Positions 10,610-20,634 of a stretch of DNA of 64,000 nt are shown here, one piece after another. The notes under the pieces were generated by a model. The model ran no database searches and was not told the DNA's origin. It saw nothing but the letters and a program-made list of their open reading frames with translations. The stretch comes from Anodontia alba. Lineage: Eukaryota; Mollusca; Bivalvia; Lucinida; Lucinidae. The stretch is taken from assembly GCA_964016985.1 (NCBI GenBank), contig OZ024824.1, forward strand, positions 117,944,951 to 118,008,950. Reading direction: 5' to 3'. The position numbers and the translations under genes are program-made. Within the stretch, counting starts at the first letter, position 1, and each line of letters opens with the position of its first letter.

Positions 10610-10842
10610 AAGGGCCTCTCAGAGTTAATACCAATATAAATGAGAACGAGACCGCACGTGTTCACCATGGAGACCTTAAACCAGGCGGTATCTGGCAACC
10701 ACGTGTCTGTGTGTCCAGACATCACGTGGCTATAATAATACCTTACCGGGACCGCTGGAGCCATCTCAAGATGCTTCTTTACTTCCTTATCCCAGTTCTT
10801 CAACGACAACAAATCAGCTTTAGAATATTTGTTGTAGAACAG
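10610..10842 (+). CDS. B4GALT: Beta-1,4-galactosyltransferase-like, exon 2
   Basis: This exon encodes residues about 98-175 of the Golgi enzyme, the start of the catalytic domain. The acceptor TTTATTTCAG|AAGG follows a pyrimidine tract and the donor is ACAG|GTAAAC. It contains GPLRVNTNINENETARVH with an NET sequon, then LKPGGIWQPRVC, and the family motif IIIPYRDRWSHLKMLLYFL that lines the UDP-sugar pocket, ending at RQQISFRIFVVEQ. The phase is 1 at the start and 0 at the end. The 233-bp size is close to the corresponding vertebrate exon as I recall it. Reading frame and motifs are intact, suggesting a functional gene. Confidence 0.93.
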
Positions 10843-11049
10843 GTAAACAGGGGCGGATACAGATAGATTTCAGGGGATAGGGTTCACAAAATTCAGTTTC
10901 AGAAATTTCGAATTTAAATGTTTGATGCTTTATTTACCCTATGGAGTATTTGCTCACCTTTACTCTTTACCGTTATATTCTTCTAAAATTTTAACGTCCA
11001 TTTTACCGCCTGTGAATGTGTCTAATTGCCAGGATGAGTGGCTAACAGT
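10843..11049 (+). other. Start of intron 2, nothing recognised
   Basis: AT-rich intronic sequence after the exon 2 donor; only short blocks shared with PAL-C flanks (TGCCAGGATGAGTGGC) are visible at the end. Confidence 0.4.
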
Positions 11050-11495
11050 AAAGACTAAGGGTAGCACAATTAATCGGATAATCGGTTAATTGATCGATAA
11101 ACTCCGCTAAAATGATTATCGTTACAGATTTGCTAATAATCGATCATTCAATTTCTGTGTCCCTTACTTTACCGTATTTACCCTTAGTATTCAGACACCT
11201 CAACTCCTTACCATACTTAATCTAAAATTTGAACAAGTACAATTTACTACCCACTGTTGTGTAAAAACTAGCTGGATGAGTGGCAGACAGTGTAGACCCA
11301 GATGAGACGTATCTGGGTCTATACTGTTTGCTCAGGCCTGTCTGACCAAATACATGCAATAAAGTATATCATATGGTAAGAATCATGCTCAGACAGGTAA
11401 AATTATGACCAAATCTTCAGTGATTACTAATCGATTATCGATCAAAATGACAGGATTGATAATCGATTATCTTTTCAGCTCTGATTAGCCAGCCT
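11050..11495. repeat. hAT-type palindromic repeat interrupted by PAL-C
   Basis: ATTAATCGGATAATCGGTTA at the left and TTGATAATCGATTATC at the right are mirror-related ATCGAT-rich arms, ending in TTTTCAGCTCTG. Between them (about 11165-11400) is a PAL-C element with the AGACGTATCTGGGTCT hairpin. Assignment to hAT is by resemblance only. Confidence 0.45.
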
Positions 11496-11697
11496 TACTG
11501 GCGGCGTCTGATCTGGGTCTTAACTGTTTGCTCAAGACTGTCTATCCGAATGCATACAGTAAGTAAGTGTGGTAATTTTATCAAACTGACACCCACCCCT
11601 AATCCTCATTCGTGGGTAATATTACTCTCAGTCAAATCATTTGACGACCGTAAGTCGAGATTGAGCATTTTGCAGCCTGGGCTACTTGTCGCAGCCA

Positions 11698-11924
11698 ATT
11701 AACCCATTATAGACTAAATGAACTCCCCACACTATATTTTGGAAGATGCTAATTTCAATTTGAGGTACGTCAGGCTATGTGATTTAGATATTCCTATAAA
11801 AAAAATGATTGAACTATTTGCAAACAGTGGAGATCCTGATCAGACGCCGCATTCTGCGGCGTCTGATCTGGGTCTGTACTGTTTGCCAAATACCCTTCTA
11901 GGGGTCTCCAGACTACAGTGGGTT
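11698..11924 (+). repeat. PAL-C full-length element
   Basis: It runs from TTAACCCATTATAGACTAAA to CAGTGGGTTA. The hairpin AGACGCCGCATTCTGCGGCG is perfect, and GTACGTCAGGCTATGTGATT lies on the non-palindromic side. Confidence 0.88.
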
Positions 11925-12221
11925 ACGAAATATGCGGATGGATCAAGTTGGCCGGCTGCTCAGTAAGGTTTCTTAAGACAAATCTAGCGGGGTGGTGGTG
12001 GGGTGGAGGGAGGGGGGGGGTGGGCAAGGATAGAATTGATATGGAAATATTTGCCCCATTCTCAATGGAGCCTGGTTTTAAATGGGGCCAGAAATTCTTT
12101 CATTTAAGAGTAAACTATATATCGAAATGTTTCAAATACTAAGACGCAATTCCATGTAATAAAAGTTGTCTCTCTTTGTAAAATGGCGGCAGAATGATTC
12201 AGGCGTATCCAGTCACTTTAA

Positions 12222-12420
12222 CATTTAGCACTCTGGGTAATTTTTTTTTTCAAGAGACGACATATTCAAATGTTTTCTTATTTTCCCCATAATACAGGAT
12301 TTGACATTTCATGCAAATAGTCTTCATAATTTGTATGAAAATACCAAGTTCTGTTTTCTTGGAAAATAAGAAAAGATATCATCAATTTGTCGTCTGCTAA
12401 ATTAACCCACAGGGCGGTAA
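12222..12420. repeat. PAL-E element
   Basis: The left side holds AAGAGACGACATATTCAAAT and GATTTGACATTTCATGCAAA; the right side holds CAATTTGTCGTCTGCTAAAT. Confidence 0.75.
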
Positions 12421-12514
12421 AGGTGTAGAATAGGCGAAGTTGGAGGTTTAATTGCACATCCAAGTTATGGGACCAGAAAACAATCTTCGTGCTATAACGA
12501 ACAAACGACTTTTT

Positions 12515-12705
12515 TGTTAACGCTCTGCATGCTGAGGAAACATTCAGCTGACGACATTTTGAAATCTGTTTTCTTCTTTTTTCCCAAAAAATAGGTTTTG
12601 GCAATTTCTGAGACAACAGCTTGCATGAAATGTATATTAACTTGGCAAATAAGGAAAATATCATGTTTGTTGTCTGCTGAATTTGCCCAGAGAGTGGTAA
12701 AGGTT
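12515..12705. repeat. PAL-E element
   Basis: It starts AACGCTCTGCATGCTGAGGA and ends GTTGTCTGCTGAATTTGCCC, with inner arms of the TTTGGCAATTTC type. Confidence 0.75.
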
Positions 12706-12734
12706 ATTTGCGAATCTTTTTTAGTTTATCAAAA

Positions 12735-12815
12735 GTAATTACCGTATTATCCTAAGTATTGGGACAGATAGGCTTGAGCAAACAGTTTAGACCCAGATCA
12801 GACGCCGCAGAACAC
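12735..12815. repeat. PAL-C fragment
   Basis: TATCCTAAGTATTGGGACAG precedes CAAACAGTTTAGACCCAGAT. The right arm is cut short at AGAACACTGTTT. Confidence 0.65.
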
Positions 12816-13092
12816 TGTTTATTGTTGTCCCTCTGTACTGCCGAGGACTGCTCAAGATCTGTCAGTGATGTTGCCACTATTTTGTAGACGGAGCTCTGTT
12901 GCCTCCTTGGCTAGCAAAACATATGATGCATTTATTTTGTAATCGTCTGTATCTGGAATTTAAAGTTTATTCAGCTCAATTTGAGCGGCCTAAGTGGATG
13001 AAATCATTCTGTGCTTCAAGGACCGGAATTGCCATTCAGCAACATGCTATATTTATGTACAAGCGGAAGTGCAAAATATAACACTTAATTTT

Positions 13093-13422
13093 CAGTCGAC
13101 TCTCATTATCTCGAATTGCAATATACTCTCTGAAATACTTCGAGATATCCGTACCTCAACATATCAGATTTGCAGACTTGAGGAAAAATTAAATCGAACA
13201 ACCACATTTAACAAATGTATATGTAATCTGATTCCTGAAGTTAGAGATATATTGAAAATATTGTGGAAAAGAGGAGAAATTGCTCCAAAGGAGCAATTTC
13301 TCCTCTTTTCCACAATATTTTGTTACCTGTTATTAGATTTTCGTGTTTAAGCAGGGACCAAATTTTCGCTTCGAGATAAGCAGTTAGTCGAGATAAGCGA
13401 GGTCGAGATAACGAGAGTGAAC
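13093..13422 (+). repeat. PAL-F pogo-like MITE, copy 1
   Basis: It begins CAGTCGACTCTCATTATCTC and ends with the matching inverted terminus. An inner dyad GGAGAAATTGCTCCAAAGGA is central. No transposase is present. Confidence 0.85.
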
Positions 13423-13522
13423 TATATATCGAGCGAAAAAAAGATCATTCTACTAATTTCAACGGATGTTGTATAAAAATGAATCTTACGAAAGAAGAAC
13501 ACACTATGATCCTTTACCGTCC

Positions 13523-13885
13523 ATCTGGGAACCTAAGATTACAGTAGACATTCAATGGTTCGAACATCTTCGGAACCATGAAAATTGCTCTAGACATGGG
13601 TAGTTCGAGCCACTTAGCGTTAATCGAAATGCCAGGAGGCAAATGAGGATAATAAAGGGGGTCTTTTCGATCTTCTATAAAATAATGAGGCGGTTCTGAT
13701 AAGTACACACAGCAGAAATTTTCATGATAAAACAAGATAATTTCCCTAAACTATCTATACATATTTGTTTTCGAATTTCCTAGGGACTCAAAAATGAGTT
13801 CGAATCAGCAACGGTAAACAATCAATCGGTGTTCGAGTCATTGAAGTTTTCAGTGTTCGAGTTATTGAAGTTTGACTGCATCTAG
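13523..13885. repeat. Second pogo-like non-autonomous element
   Basis: ACAGTAGACATTCAATGGTT at the left and TTGAAGTTTGACTGCA at the right resemble Tigger/pogo ends; TTCGAGCC and GTTCGAGT motifs recur inside. A relic of the same kind lies at about 51888-51975. Confidence 0.5.
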
Positions 13886-13887
13886 CC

Positions 13888-13995
13888 CAGCAGGCACACA
13901 AAGTTGAAACAACGTCGATTCAACGTTGATTCAACGTCAAGACATTGACTCAACGTTAAATTGATGTTGTTTAAACCGTGTGTGCCCGCAGGGTA
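13888..13995. repeat. PAL-G palindromic element
   Basis: It is bounded by CCCAGCAGGCACACAAAGTT and TGTGTGCCCGCAGGGT, with arms built from CAACGTCGATTCAACGTTGA. Confidence 0.82.
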
Positions 13996-14020
13996 GTTTA
14001 ACACACGGATAGACACAAAA

Positions 14021-14333
14021 CGGTTCACTCTCATTATCTCGACCTCACTTATCTCGAATAACTGCTTATCTCGAAGTGAAAATTAGGTCCCTGCTTAAAC
14101 ACGAAAATCTAATAACAGGTAACAAAATATTGTGGAAAAGAGAAGAAATTTTCTCATCTTTTTCCAATAGTTTTAATATATCTCTAACCAGGAGTCAGAT
14201 TACATATACATTTGTTAAATGTGGTTGTTCGATTTAATTTATCCTCAAGTCTGCAAATCTGATATGTCGAGGTACGGATATCTCGAAGTATTTCAGAGAG
14301 TCAATTGCAATTCGAGATAATGAGAGTCGACTG
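14021..14333 (-). repeat. PAL-F pogo-like MITE, copy 2
   Basis: Inverted relative to copy 1, with GAGAGTCGACTG at the right end and CTCTCATTATCTCGACCTCA at the left. The central dyad has degraded to GAAGAAATTTTCTCATC. Confidence 0.83.
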
Positions 14334-14339
14334 TATATT

Positions 14340-14879
14340 CTGAGAAAAAAAGTCGCTGACTTTTCCCCATATAAAGGCAGTAAAGCAAACTGTGCGCGTA
14401 ATTTAAACTCATCCAAATTTGTTTGTTTGTGTTGTTTGTGTTGAGGTTTTACGGCCCAGTCAACCCTATGGGGTCATGTCGAGCGCGATCAGTTTACCTA
14501 ACCACTTTTAATGGACAGGCTTAGTCCTCTAAGCGGTTAACCAGTATTGTGCACATTCTTTCGCCAGAAACTGACAGCTATCCTTAAATTAAAACAACAG
14601 AAAGAAAACGAAAGAATCAAATAAAGATACAAATTATCATCTCTGGTAATAAAGGTAAAATAGAGATTTTTTGGCTACTCTGACACTATTATTAGGACCT
14701 GGCAGATAGCGCGTTTATTTTAGACGTTATACCGCTGTTCATTGCGTACAAACAGAAAAAAAAGAGATCACAAATAAAGTCTCTGGGTTGAATATGCGTT
14801 TAAGTAGTTAAGGTGATATTACAGCAGCGTTAGCGGCTATAGATATGGAGATGGTCCCTTGATTGTTTATGTCCGAGCG
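14340..14879. other. Intron 2 stretch without clear features
   Basis: Around 14440-14580 is GGTTTTACGGCCCAGTCAAC with GGTTAACCAGTATTGTGC, which looks like a dispersed repeat but has no second copy here. The remainder is AT-rich. Confidence 0.35.
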
Positions 14880-16490
14880 GGAAATCAAGTAAGGCATAAA
14901 ATCTTGGACCCCATTGGTTCTGACACTTAACTGATAAGTAAGGCATAAAATATCTCGTTGGTTCTGACAGTTAACTGACAAGTAAGCCATACAATCTCGG
15001 ACCACGTTGGTTCTGACAATTAACTGACAAGTAAGGCATATCTTGGACCTCGTTGGTTCTGACAGTTAACTGACAAGTAAGCCATACAATCTCGGACCGC
15101 GGTGGTTCTGACAGTTAACTGACAAGTAAGCCATACAGTATCGGACCACGTTGGTTCCGACAATTAAGTGACAAGTAAGGCATATCTTGGACCTCGTTGG
15201 TTCTGACAGTTAACTGACAAGTAAGGCATAAAACCTTGAGCCTCGTTGGTTCTAACAGTTAACGGAAAAGTAAGGCATTAATCTTGGGCCTCCTTGTTCT
15301 GAGTGATAACTGACGAGTATAACATAAGATCTTGGACCTCGTTGGTTCTGACAGTGTCAAGTTAAGTGTCAAGTAAAACATATTGGACCTTGTGTTCTGA
15401 TAGTTAACTGACATGTAAGGCATAAAATCTTAGACCTTGTTGGTTATGACAGTTAACTGACATGTAAGGCATACAATCTTTGACCTCGTTGGTTCTGACA
15501 AGTAAGCCATACAAATTTGGGCCTCGTTGGTTCTGACAGTTAACTGACGAGTAAGCCATACAATATTGGGCCTTGTTGGTTCTGACAGTTAACTGACAAG
15601 TAAGCCATACAATATTGGGCCTTGTTGGTTCTGACAGTTAACTGACAAGTAAACCATACAATATTGGGCCTTGTTGGTTCTGACAGTTAACTGACAAGTA
15701 AGCCATACAATATTGGGCCTTGTTGGTTCTGACAGTTAACTGACAAGTAAGCCATACAATATTGAGCCTTGCTGGTTCTGACAGTTAACTGACAAAGAGA
15801 GCCATACAATATTGGGCCTTGTTGGTTCTGACAGTTAACTGACAAGTAAGCCATACAATATTGGGCCTTGTTGGTTCTGACATGTAACTGACAAGTAAGC
15901 CATACAATATTGGGCCTTGTTGGTTTTGACAGTTAACTGACAAGTAAGCCATACAATATTGGGCCTTGTTGGTTTTGACAGTTAACTGACAAGTAAGCCA
16001 TACAATATTGGGCCTTGTTGGTTCTGACATGTAACTGACAAGAAAGCCATACAGTCTTGGGCCTTGTTGGTTCTGACATGTAACTGACAAATAAGCCATG
16101 CAGTGTTGGGCCTCGATCAGAGTCTTTGTTGGTTCTGACAGTTAACTGAGAAGTAAGCCATAAAGTCTTGGGCCTCGTTGGTTCTGACAGTTCACTGACA
16201 TGTAAGGCATACAATTTTGGAAATCCTTGGTCCTGACAGTTAATTGACAAGTAAAGCATAAATCTTTGGCCTCATTGGTTCTGACAGTTAACTGACAAGT
16301 AAGGGATAATATCTTGGGCCTCACTGGTTCTGACAATTAACTGACAAGTAAAGCATAAATCTTTGGCCTCGTTGGTTCTGACAGTTCACTGACAAGTAAG
16401 GGATAATATCTTGGGCCTCACTGGTTCTGACAATTAACTGACAAGTAAGGCATAATATCTTGGGCCTCATTTGTTCTGACAGAACCAACG
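14880..16490. repeat. 49-bp tandem repeat array (minisatellite)
   Basis: About 32 units contain GGTTCTGACAGTTAACTGAC, then AAGTAAGCCATACAATATTG. Units are most uniform between 15540 and 16030 and decay towards both ends, the usual sign of central homogenisation. The minus strand stays open for about 100 codons in several frames, but 49 is not a multiple of 3, so each unit is read in a different frame and coding is unlikely. Confidence 0.93.
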
Positions 16491-16764
16491 AGGTACAAGA
16501 TTTTATGCCTAACTTGATCATCTGCAACTTTCAGGAAGATCCGAACATAAAATGGGGTTATATTAATACAAGCATGTTCTTGTTTCAAGTCTGGGAAGTT
16601 CAAGGGACCATACCTTTGACTTAACTCAAGCATCTGCATGTAGAAGACATTGGCTGTCAAAAAGTATAAAGTATAAGCCAAATGCAGTTCTCCTTCTTTT
16701 TTTTTCGTTTCGTTTGACGAGAATTTCAGTTCAACCGCAACGTATGAAAACCTATCCGAAGTTC
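16491..16764. other. Unique intronic stretch between array and PAL-D
   Basis: AT-rich, with a T-run near 16695. The first bases (CAGAACCAACGAGGTACAAG) are an inverted fragment of the 49-bp repeat. Confidence 0.4.
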
Positions 16765-16935
16765 GGACATGTGCGCCCAACGAAGACTCAAATCAGCCGG
16801 CACATCCGCGCTGTCTAATCAGAGTCTTTGTTGTCCTCATGCAGAAATTTTGCATCCTTTGCTGTGCAAAATGCGCCCAGGGAGGATTCTGATCAGACTG
16901 CGCGAATCAGAATCTTCCCTGGGCGCACATGTCTG
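16765..16935. repeat. Two PAL-D elements
   Basis: CATGTGCGCCCAACGAAGAC starts the first. The second pairs TGCGCCCAGGGAGGATTCTG with CAGAATCTTCCCTGGGCGCA around a short GCGCGAATC centre. Confidence 0.78.
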
Positions 16936-17164
16936 AAGGTACGTTTCCTGTCGTTGCGGCTCATTATGTGGTGTCGTTTCGTGTCGTTCAAACCGAAGGA
17001 GTTTATATTCCGTGATTGTTACGTTTCCCGGATATATCCGTTTGTAAGTAATTTGCATGTTCTTTAGTTTTCGTTTGAAGCATAATGTACCAGTATTATT
17101 CGCTATCACTATTGGGTTGTTTTATTTCGTATCGCTCTGCCTAATACGGTTTGCAATCATTTAG

Positions 17165-17389
17165 AGCCCAGAATAACATGAATAAGCTCTCCCACACTAT
17201 ATATTGGAAGAGTCCAATTTAAATTTTAGGTATGTCAGGCTATGTGATTTAAATATTCTTAGAGAAAAATGTCTAAACTGTTTGCAAATACTGTAGACCC
17301 TGATCAGACGCCGCATATTGCAGTGTCTGGTCTGGGTCTGCACTATTTGCCAGTTACCATTTTTGGGATCTTCAGACTAAAATGGGTTG
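17165..17389 (+). repeat. PAL-C full-length element
   Basis: It carries CTCCCACACTATATATTGGA, GGTATGTCAGGCTATGTGAT, a slightly mismatched AGACGCCG hairpin and AAAATGGGTTGA. Confidence 0.85.
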
Positions 17390-17689
17390 AAGTCTTGCAC
17401 TTGCAGAACTATTTGTGCATTTTGTAAGCCGTTCAGTTCTTGGCTGCCATAAAAGACGAACATTAAGTGTAGTTGTGCAGATGTCTGATAGTACGTCCAT
17501 CAGTTCTTGTCTGATTATTAAAGCGATTACAAATCAACAAATGAATATTATTTTCCCTTACGTCAAAGAATACAGTTCTACTTTACAAAAGGAAACAGTT
17601 TGCAAGAAAAGTCAAAACCTAATTTCTGAAAATGAAAATAAACAAATAGATAAATAAACGTAAGAAAATGTTTTAAAATGCTGTCTGTT

Positions 17690-18190
17690 AACGCTTAGCC
17701 TATTCTCCAGAGGTTAATTGCCAAACAGTGCAGCCACAGATCGGACGACGCATTCTGCGGCATCTGAGCAGGGTCTCCACTGTTTGCAAATAGTTTAGCC
17801 ATTTGTTATATACAAATCGAAATCACATAGCCCTACATGTCTAAAATTGAAATTCGAATCCTCCATTATAAAGTGAGGGAGTTCATTCATTACGAAAACA
17901 CGCCTATTTAAATATACTGAAAATTTTACCTCCAAAAAAACTGAAAATTTTCAGATAAAAATCGCCGATATTTTTCATATTGCTGCTCAAAACATAGATT
18001 ATTGGTATTCGTTAAAACCGCCTCGGCGAGGCGGTTCTAACGAGTACCCACAATCTATGTTTTGAGCAGAAATAAGAAAATAATGTATACCCCTGTAAAC
18101 CCCAGTTTTACTATATAAAAGTGGGGTTTAATTTAAGGTGGTCAAAATTATATAGGCATGTTTACGTGATGTCAACCTAAAATGGGTTGA
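17690..18190 (-). repeat. PAL-C element split by PAL-A copy 5
   Basis: The hairpin is at 17718-17795. The body continues to GTGAGGGAGTTCATT, is interrupted at 17888-18171, and resumes as CAACCTAAAATGGGTTGA. This orders the insertions: PAL-A is younger than this PAL-C copy. Confidence 0.75.
17888..18171 (-). repeat. PAL-A MITE, copy 5
   Basis: It starts CATTACGAAAACACGCCTAT and ends GGCATGTTTACGTGATG. Nested in PAL-C, it ends 72 bases before exon 3. Confidence 0.9.
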
Positions 18191-18243
18191 GAAGGGGTAT
18201 ATCTTAGTAAAATCATGACTGTGTAAAAATTATATCGTTTTAG

Positions 18244-18431
18244 CGTGGAAACGAGACATTTAATAAGGGTCGGCTGATGAATGCAGCATTTAAAGAGGCC
18301 TGGAAATTGGAAGATTTCGACTGTTTCATTTTTCATGATGTTGACATGATACCTGAAGATGACAGAAATATGTACACATGTCCTACACAACCTCGTCACA
18401 TGTCTGTTGCTGTTGATAAATTCAACTACGT
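18244..18431 (+). CDS. B4GALT: Beta-1,4-galactosyltransferase-like, exon 3
   Basis: This exon encodes residues about 176-237. The acceptor is CGTTTTAG|CGT and the donor GT|GTAAGT at 18432. It reads RGNETFNKGRLMNAAF, then the catalytic metal and nucleotide site CFIFHDVDMIPEDDRNMYTC (DVD at about 207-209), and ends QPRHMSVAVDKFNY. The length of 188 bp equals the corresponding vertebrate exon as I recall it. The following family exon (GGVSAL, then the WGWGGEDDD acceptor-binding loop) was not found downstream in this window. Whether the enzyme prefers galactose or N-acetylgalactosamine cannot be judged without that exon. Confidence 0.95.
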
Positions 18432-18594
18432 GTAAGTATTTATTAGTAAAGGAGACCTGATACACATGGTAGATTTTCCATCGTGGCTCGCAAAATACCA
18501 GAACGACCACTTTTGTTGTGATGCAACTTATATTAACTTAAACTGCCAATCACAACAATTGTCGTCCGCTTTATCATCTACTTGTGATTTTAAA

Positions 18595-18775
18595 GTCATT
18601 TTTGCAAACAGTGTGGACCCAGATCAGACTAGGAGCAGTCTGATCAAAGTCCACACTGTTTGCCTGTTTGCAAAAATAGGTTTGAAATGTTTGCAAGAAT
18701 ATTCAGCAGACGACATAAAAACAGACGACATTTTCAGATGCAGGTTTTCTTGGCATTTTAAGGGTTAACGGGAAA
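18595..18775. repeat. PAL-C hairpin followed by PAL-E fragment
   Basis: TTTGCAAACAGTGTGGACCC pairs with GTCCACACTGTTTGC around AGACTAGGAGCAGTCT. Next come CAGCAGACGACAT and a second GACGACATTTTCAGATG block. Confidence 0.7.
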
Positions 18776-18782
18776 GGCAACA

Positions 18783-19265
18783 TTGGTGCAAAGTTTACCT
18801 GAGATGAAAGATCTTGAATTTTGATGCAAATTTGACCAAAATCGGATAAAACTAAGAAAATTAATGGCGTTTAAAGATTTCAAGACCGTTGTCATGGACG
18901 CCATTTTGAATATTTAATGAGATTCTAAACCACATTCAAAATATTAAATAAAATATCCCTTTTGGAAGAAAACTATGCGGATTTGAAAAAAGATAAATAT
19001 AAACACATAGAGAAGAAGCTATATACACAAATAAAGGGGTAAAATAATGATGTCATAAAAAATCTTATTAAATATTTAAAATGGCGGCGTCCATAGATGC
19101 AATTTTGAAATCTTCAAACTTTCTTATTGTTTTATTATTCATTCGATTTTAACGGAATTTGAATCAAAATAAATGGTTTGTTAAGTACTGTCATGTCAAA
19201 TACAAATGTGCAATCATTATTAATATTTAACTTCCCTTTAAGAGAACAGAATACATTTTTTCAGG
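18783..19265. repeat. Palindromic repeat with ATGGCGTC-type arms
   Basis: GGCGTTTAAAGATTTCAAGA with CATGGACGCCATTTTGAAT on the left is mirrored by AAAATGGCGGCGTCCATAGA with TTTTGAAATCTTCAAAC on the right, separated by about 180 bp. The outer AAAATCGGATAAAA and TTCGATTTTAACGG also pair. Confidence 0.65.
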
Positions 19266-19391
19266 GGGCAAGTCAATCAAAAATGGTTTGAATCCATTAT
19301 GAAAAAAGGGTCTACTCCAAAAGGAAATAATTTGCTCCTTTAAGAGCTATTGTTTCTTTTAGAATGCCTCTTTTAGAAGAGGCTTGGTGTG

Positions 19392-19431
<40 letters not shown>

Positions 19432-19500
19432 AAAAGAAAAAAAAAAGTTGCCACCTTTAATAGTAAAACATAGGGAATAATCTACCATCCATTAGCGTTT
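19266..19500. repeat. PAL-I element with poly-A tract
   Basis: GGTCTACTCCAAAAGGAAAT and TGCTCCTTTAAGAGCT are partial arms. An A run of about 33 follows at 19398-19430. Confidence 0.55.
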
Positions 19501-19564
19501 ATGTTTTTTTGTATATTCCATCGCCTGCAGATGGCAGGAGTGGGGCATATAGCGTTAAAATGGC

Positions 19565-19690
19565 TGTTAACAGTCGACTGGTAATAGCAGTTTTACGATA
19601 AAATGGCTATTACCATTCGACTGGCAATAGCGATTTTACAATACAAATTGTTATTACCAGTCGACTGGTAATTGCTAATTAAATGTTACT
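19565..19690. repeat. Array of a 24-bp perfect palindrome, left copy
   Basis: Three units of CTATTACCAGTC joined to its reverse complement, spaced about 49 bp, with slight decay in the middle unit. A matching array lies at 22590-22695. Confidence 0.8.
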
Positions 19691-19737
19691 AGTTAGACGT
19701 TATTCGAGACTTTTAACTTTGATACTGCATTAAGATC

Positions 19738-19880
19738 GCCTCTTGTAGGGAAGAGGGAGCTGGTCGTTTTGCCATTGTTTTTTGTTTGTTATTGTAATCT
19801 CTTTATTCTTCCTCTTGATGTGTGATGTGAGCTGTATTCTGTCATTGCGGTTCTTCCTGGGCCTCTCCCCTCGTTTTTTA
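19738..19880 (+). repeat. REP-L dispersed repeat, fragment
   Basis: GGGAAGAGGGAGCTGGTCGT and TTCTTCCTCTTGATGTG match the block order of the copies at 52990 and 57525. Confidence 0.5.
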
Positions 19881-20134
19881 TATACTGAATGGTTTCTCAT
19901 AATTCATAATGTGGAGTGGTACAGAATCATGAGTGAAACTAAATCCCTGCATGTGTGCACTGATATAAATTACTCGAATGTTAGGAGAAAACAAATGGAA
20001 TTTCTAAGGTTTATTTATCTATTTTATTAGACAAGGCACATATATAAAACAAATAATCAAAATATAAGTAAGATCATACCAACTCAAACTCAATAACTTA
20101 CGTTACGGTTGCATGTCCATTCACTGAGCACCCT

Positions 20135-20300
20135 GGTGAACCCACTTTATATAGAGAAAAGTTGGGTTTACAGGGGTAAACCTTAATTTTCTTATTAATG
20201 ATTCAAACGAAGATTTATGCGGCTCATTAGAACCGCCTTAATTAGGTGGTTCTAATGAGCCTCAAAATCTATGTTTGGAGCATAAATGAGAAAATATCGC
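20135..20300 (+). repeat. PAL-A relic
   Basis: CCCACTTTATATAGAGAAAA, GGGTTTACAGGGGTAAACCT and the dyad CATTAGAACCGCCTTAATTA are recognisable, but the termini are gone and both arms read CTCATTAGAACC rather than CTCGTTAGAACC. Confidence 0.7.
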
Positions 20301-20634
20301 ATTTTGCTTGGCTAGCGACATGGAAATGCATGTAGTGTGATGAACGATAAACTGAAGTTCACTGACTGTTAGAACACCGTAGGCATTTGTATTGGCATTT
20401 CTCATCCTTTTTGTAGGTGCCTTGGGATGGCAAATGATTAGGAATTGGAGAAAAAAGTTTAAACTACATCTAGTCAAATGTTTTTAGATTACATACATTG
20501 CAGCGTACTGTGAAGAGAATAAAATAACAGGAGATCCAAGAGGCAGGCTGGTGCCTTCAACCAATCAGCATTAAAAATCCCCTTTTAAGTATGTCATTTT
20601 TTCAGCCGACAAGACATCTAACAACATTGTGTTT

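Noticed and set aside
15785..16527. Long minus-strand frames with recurring SEPTRPN/VWLTCQL motifs that look like a repeat protein
   Set aside because: They translate the 49-bp minisatellite; because 49 is not a multiple of 3, three different frames give the same peptide series, and no start, splice or domain context supports a protein.
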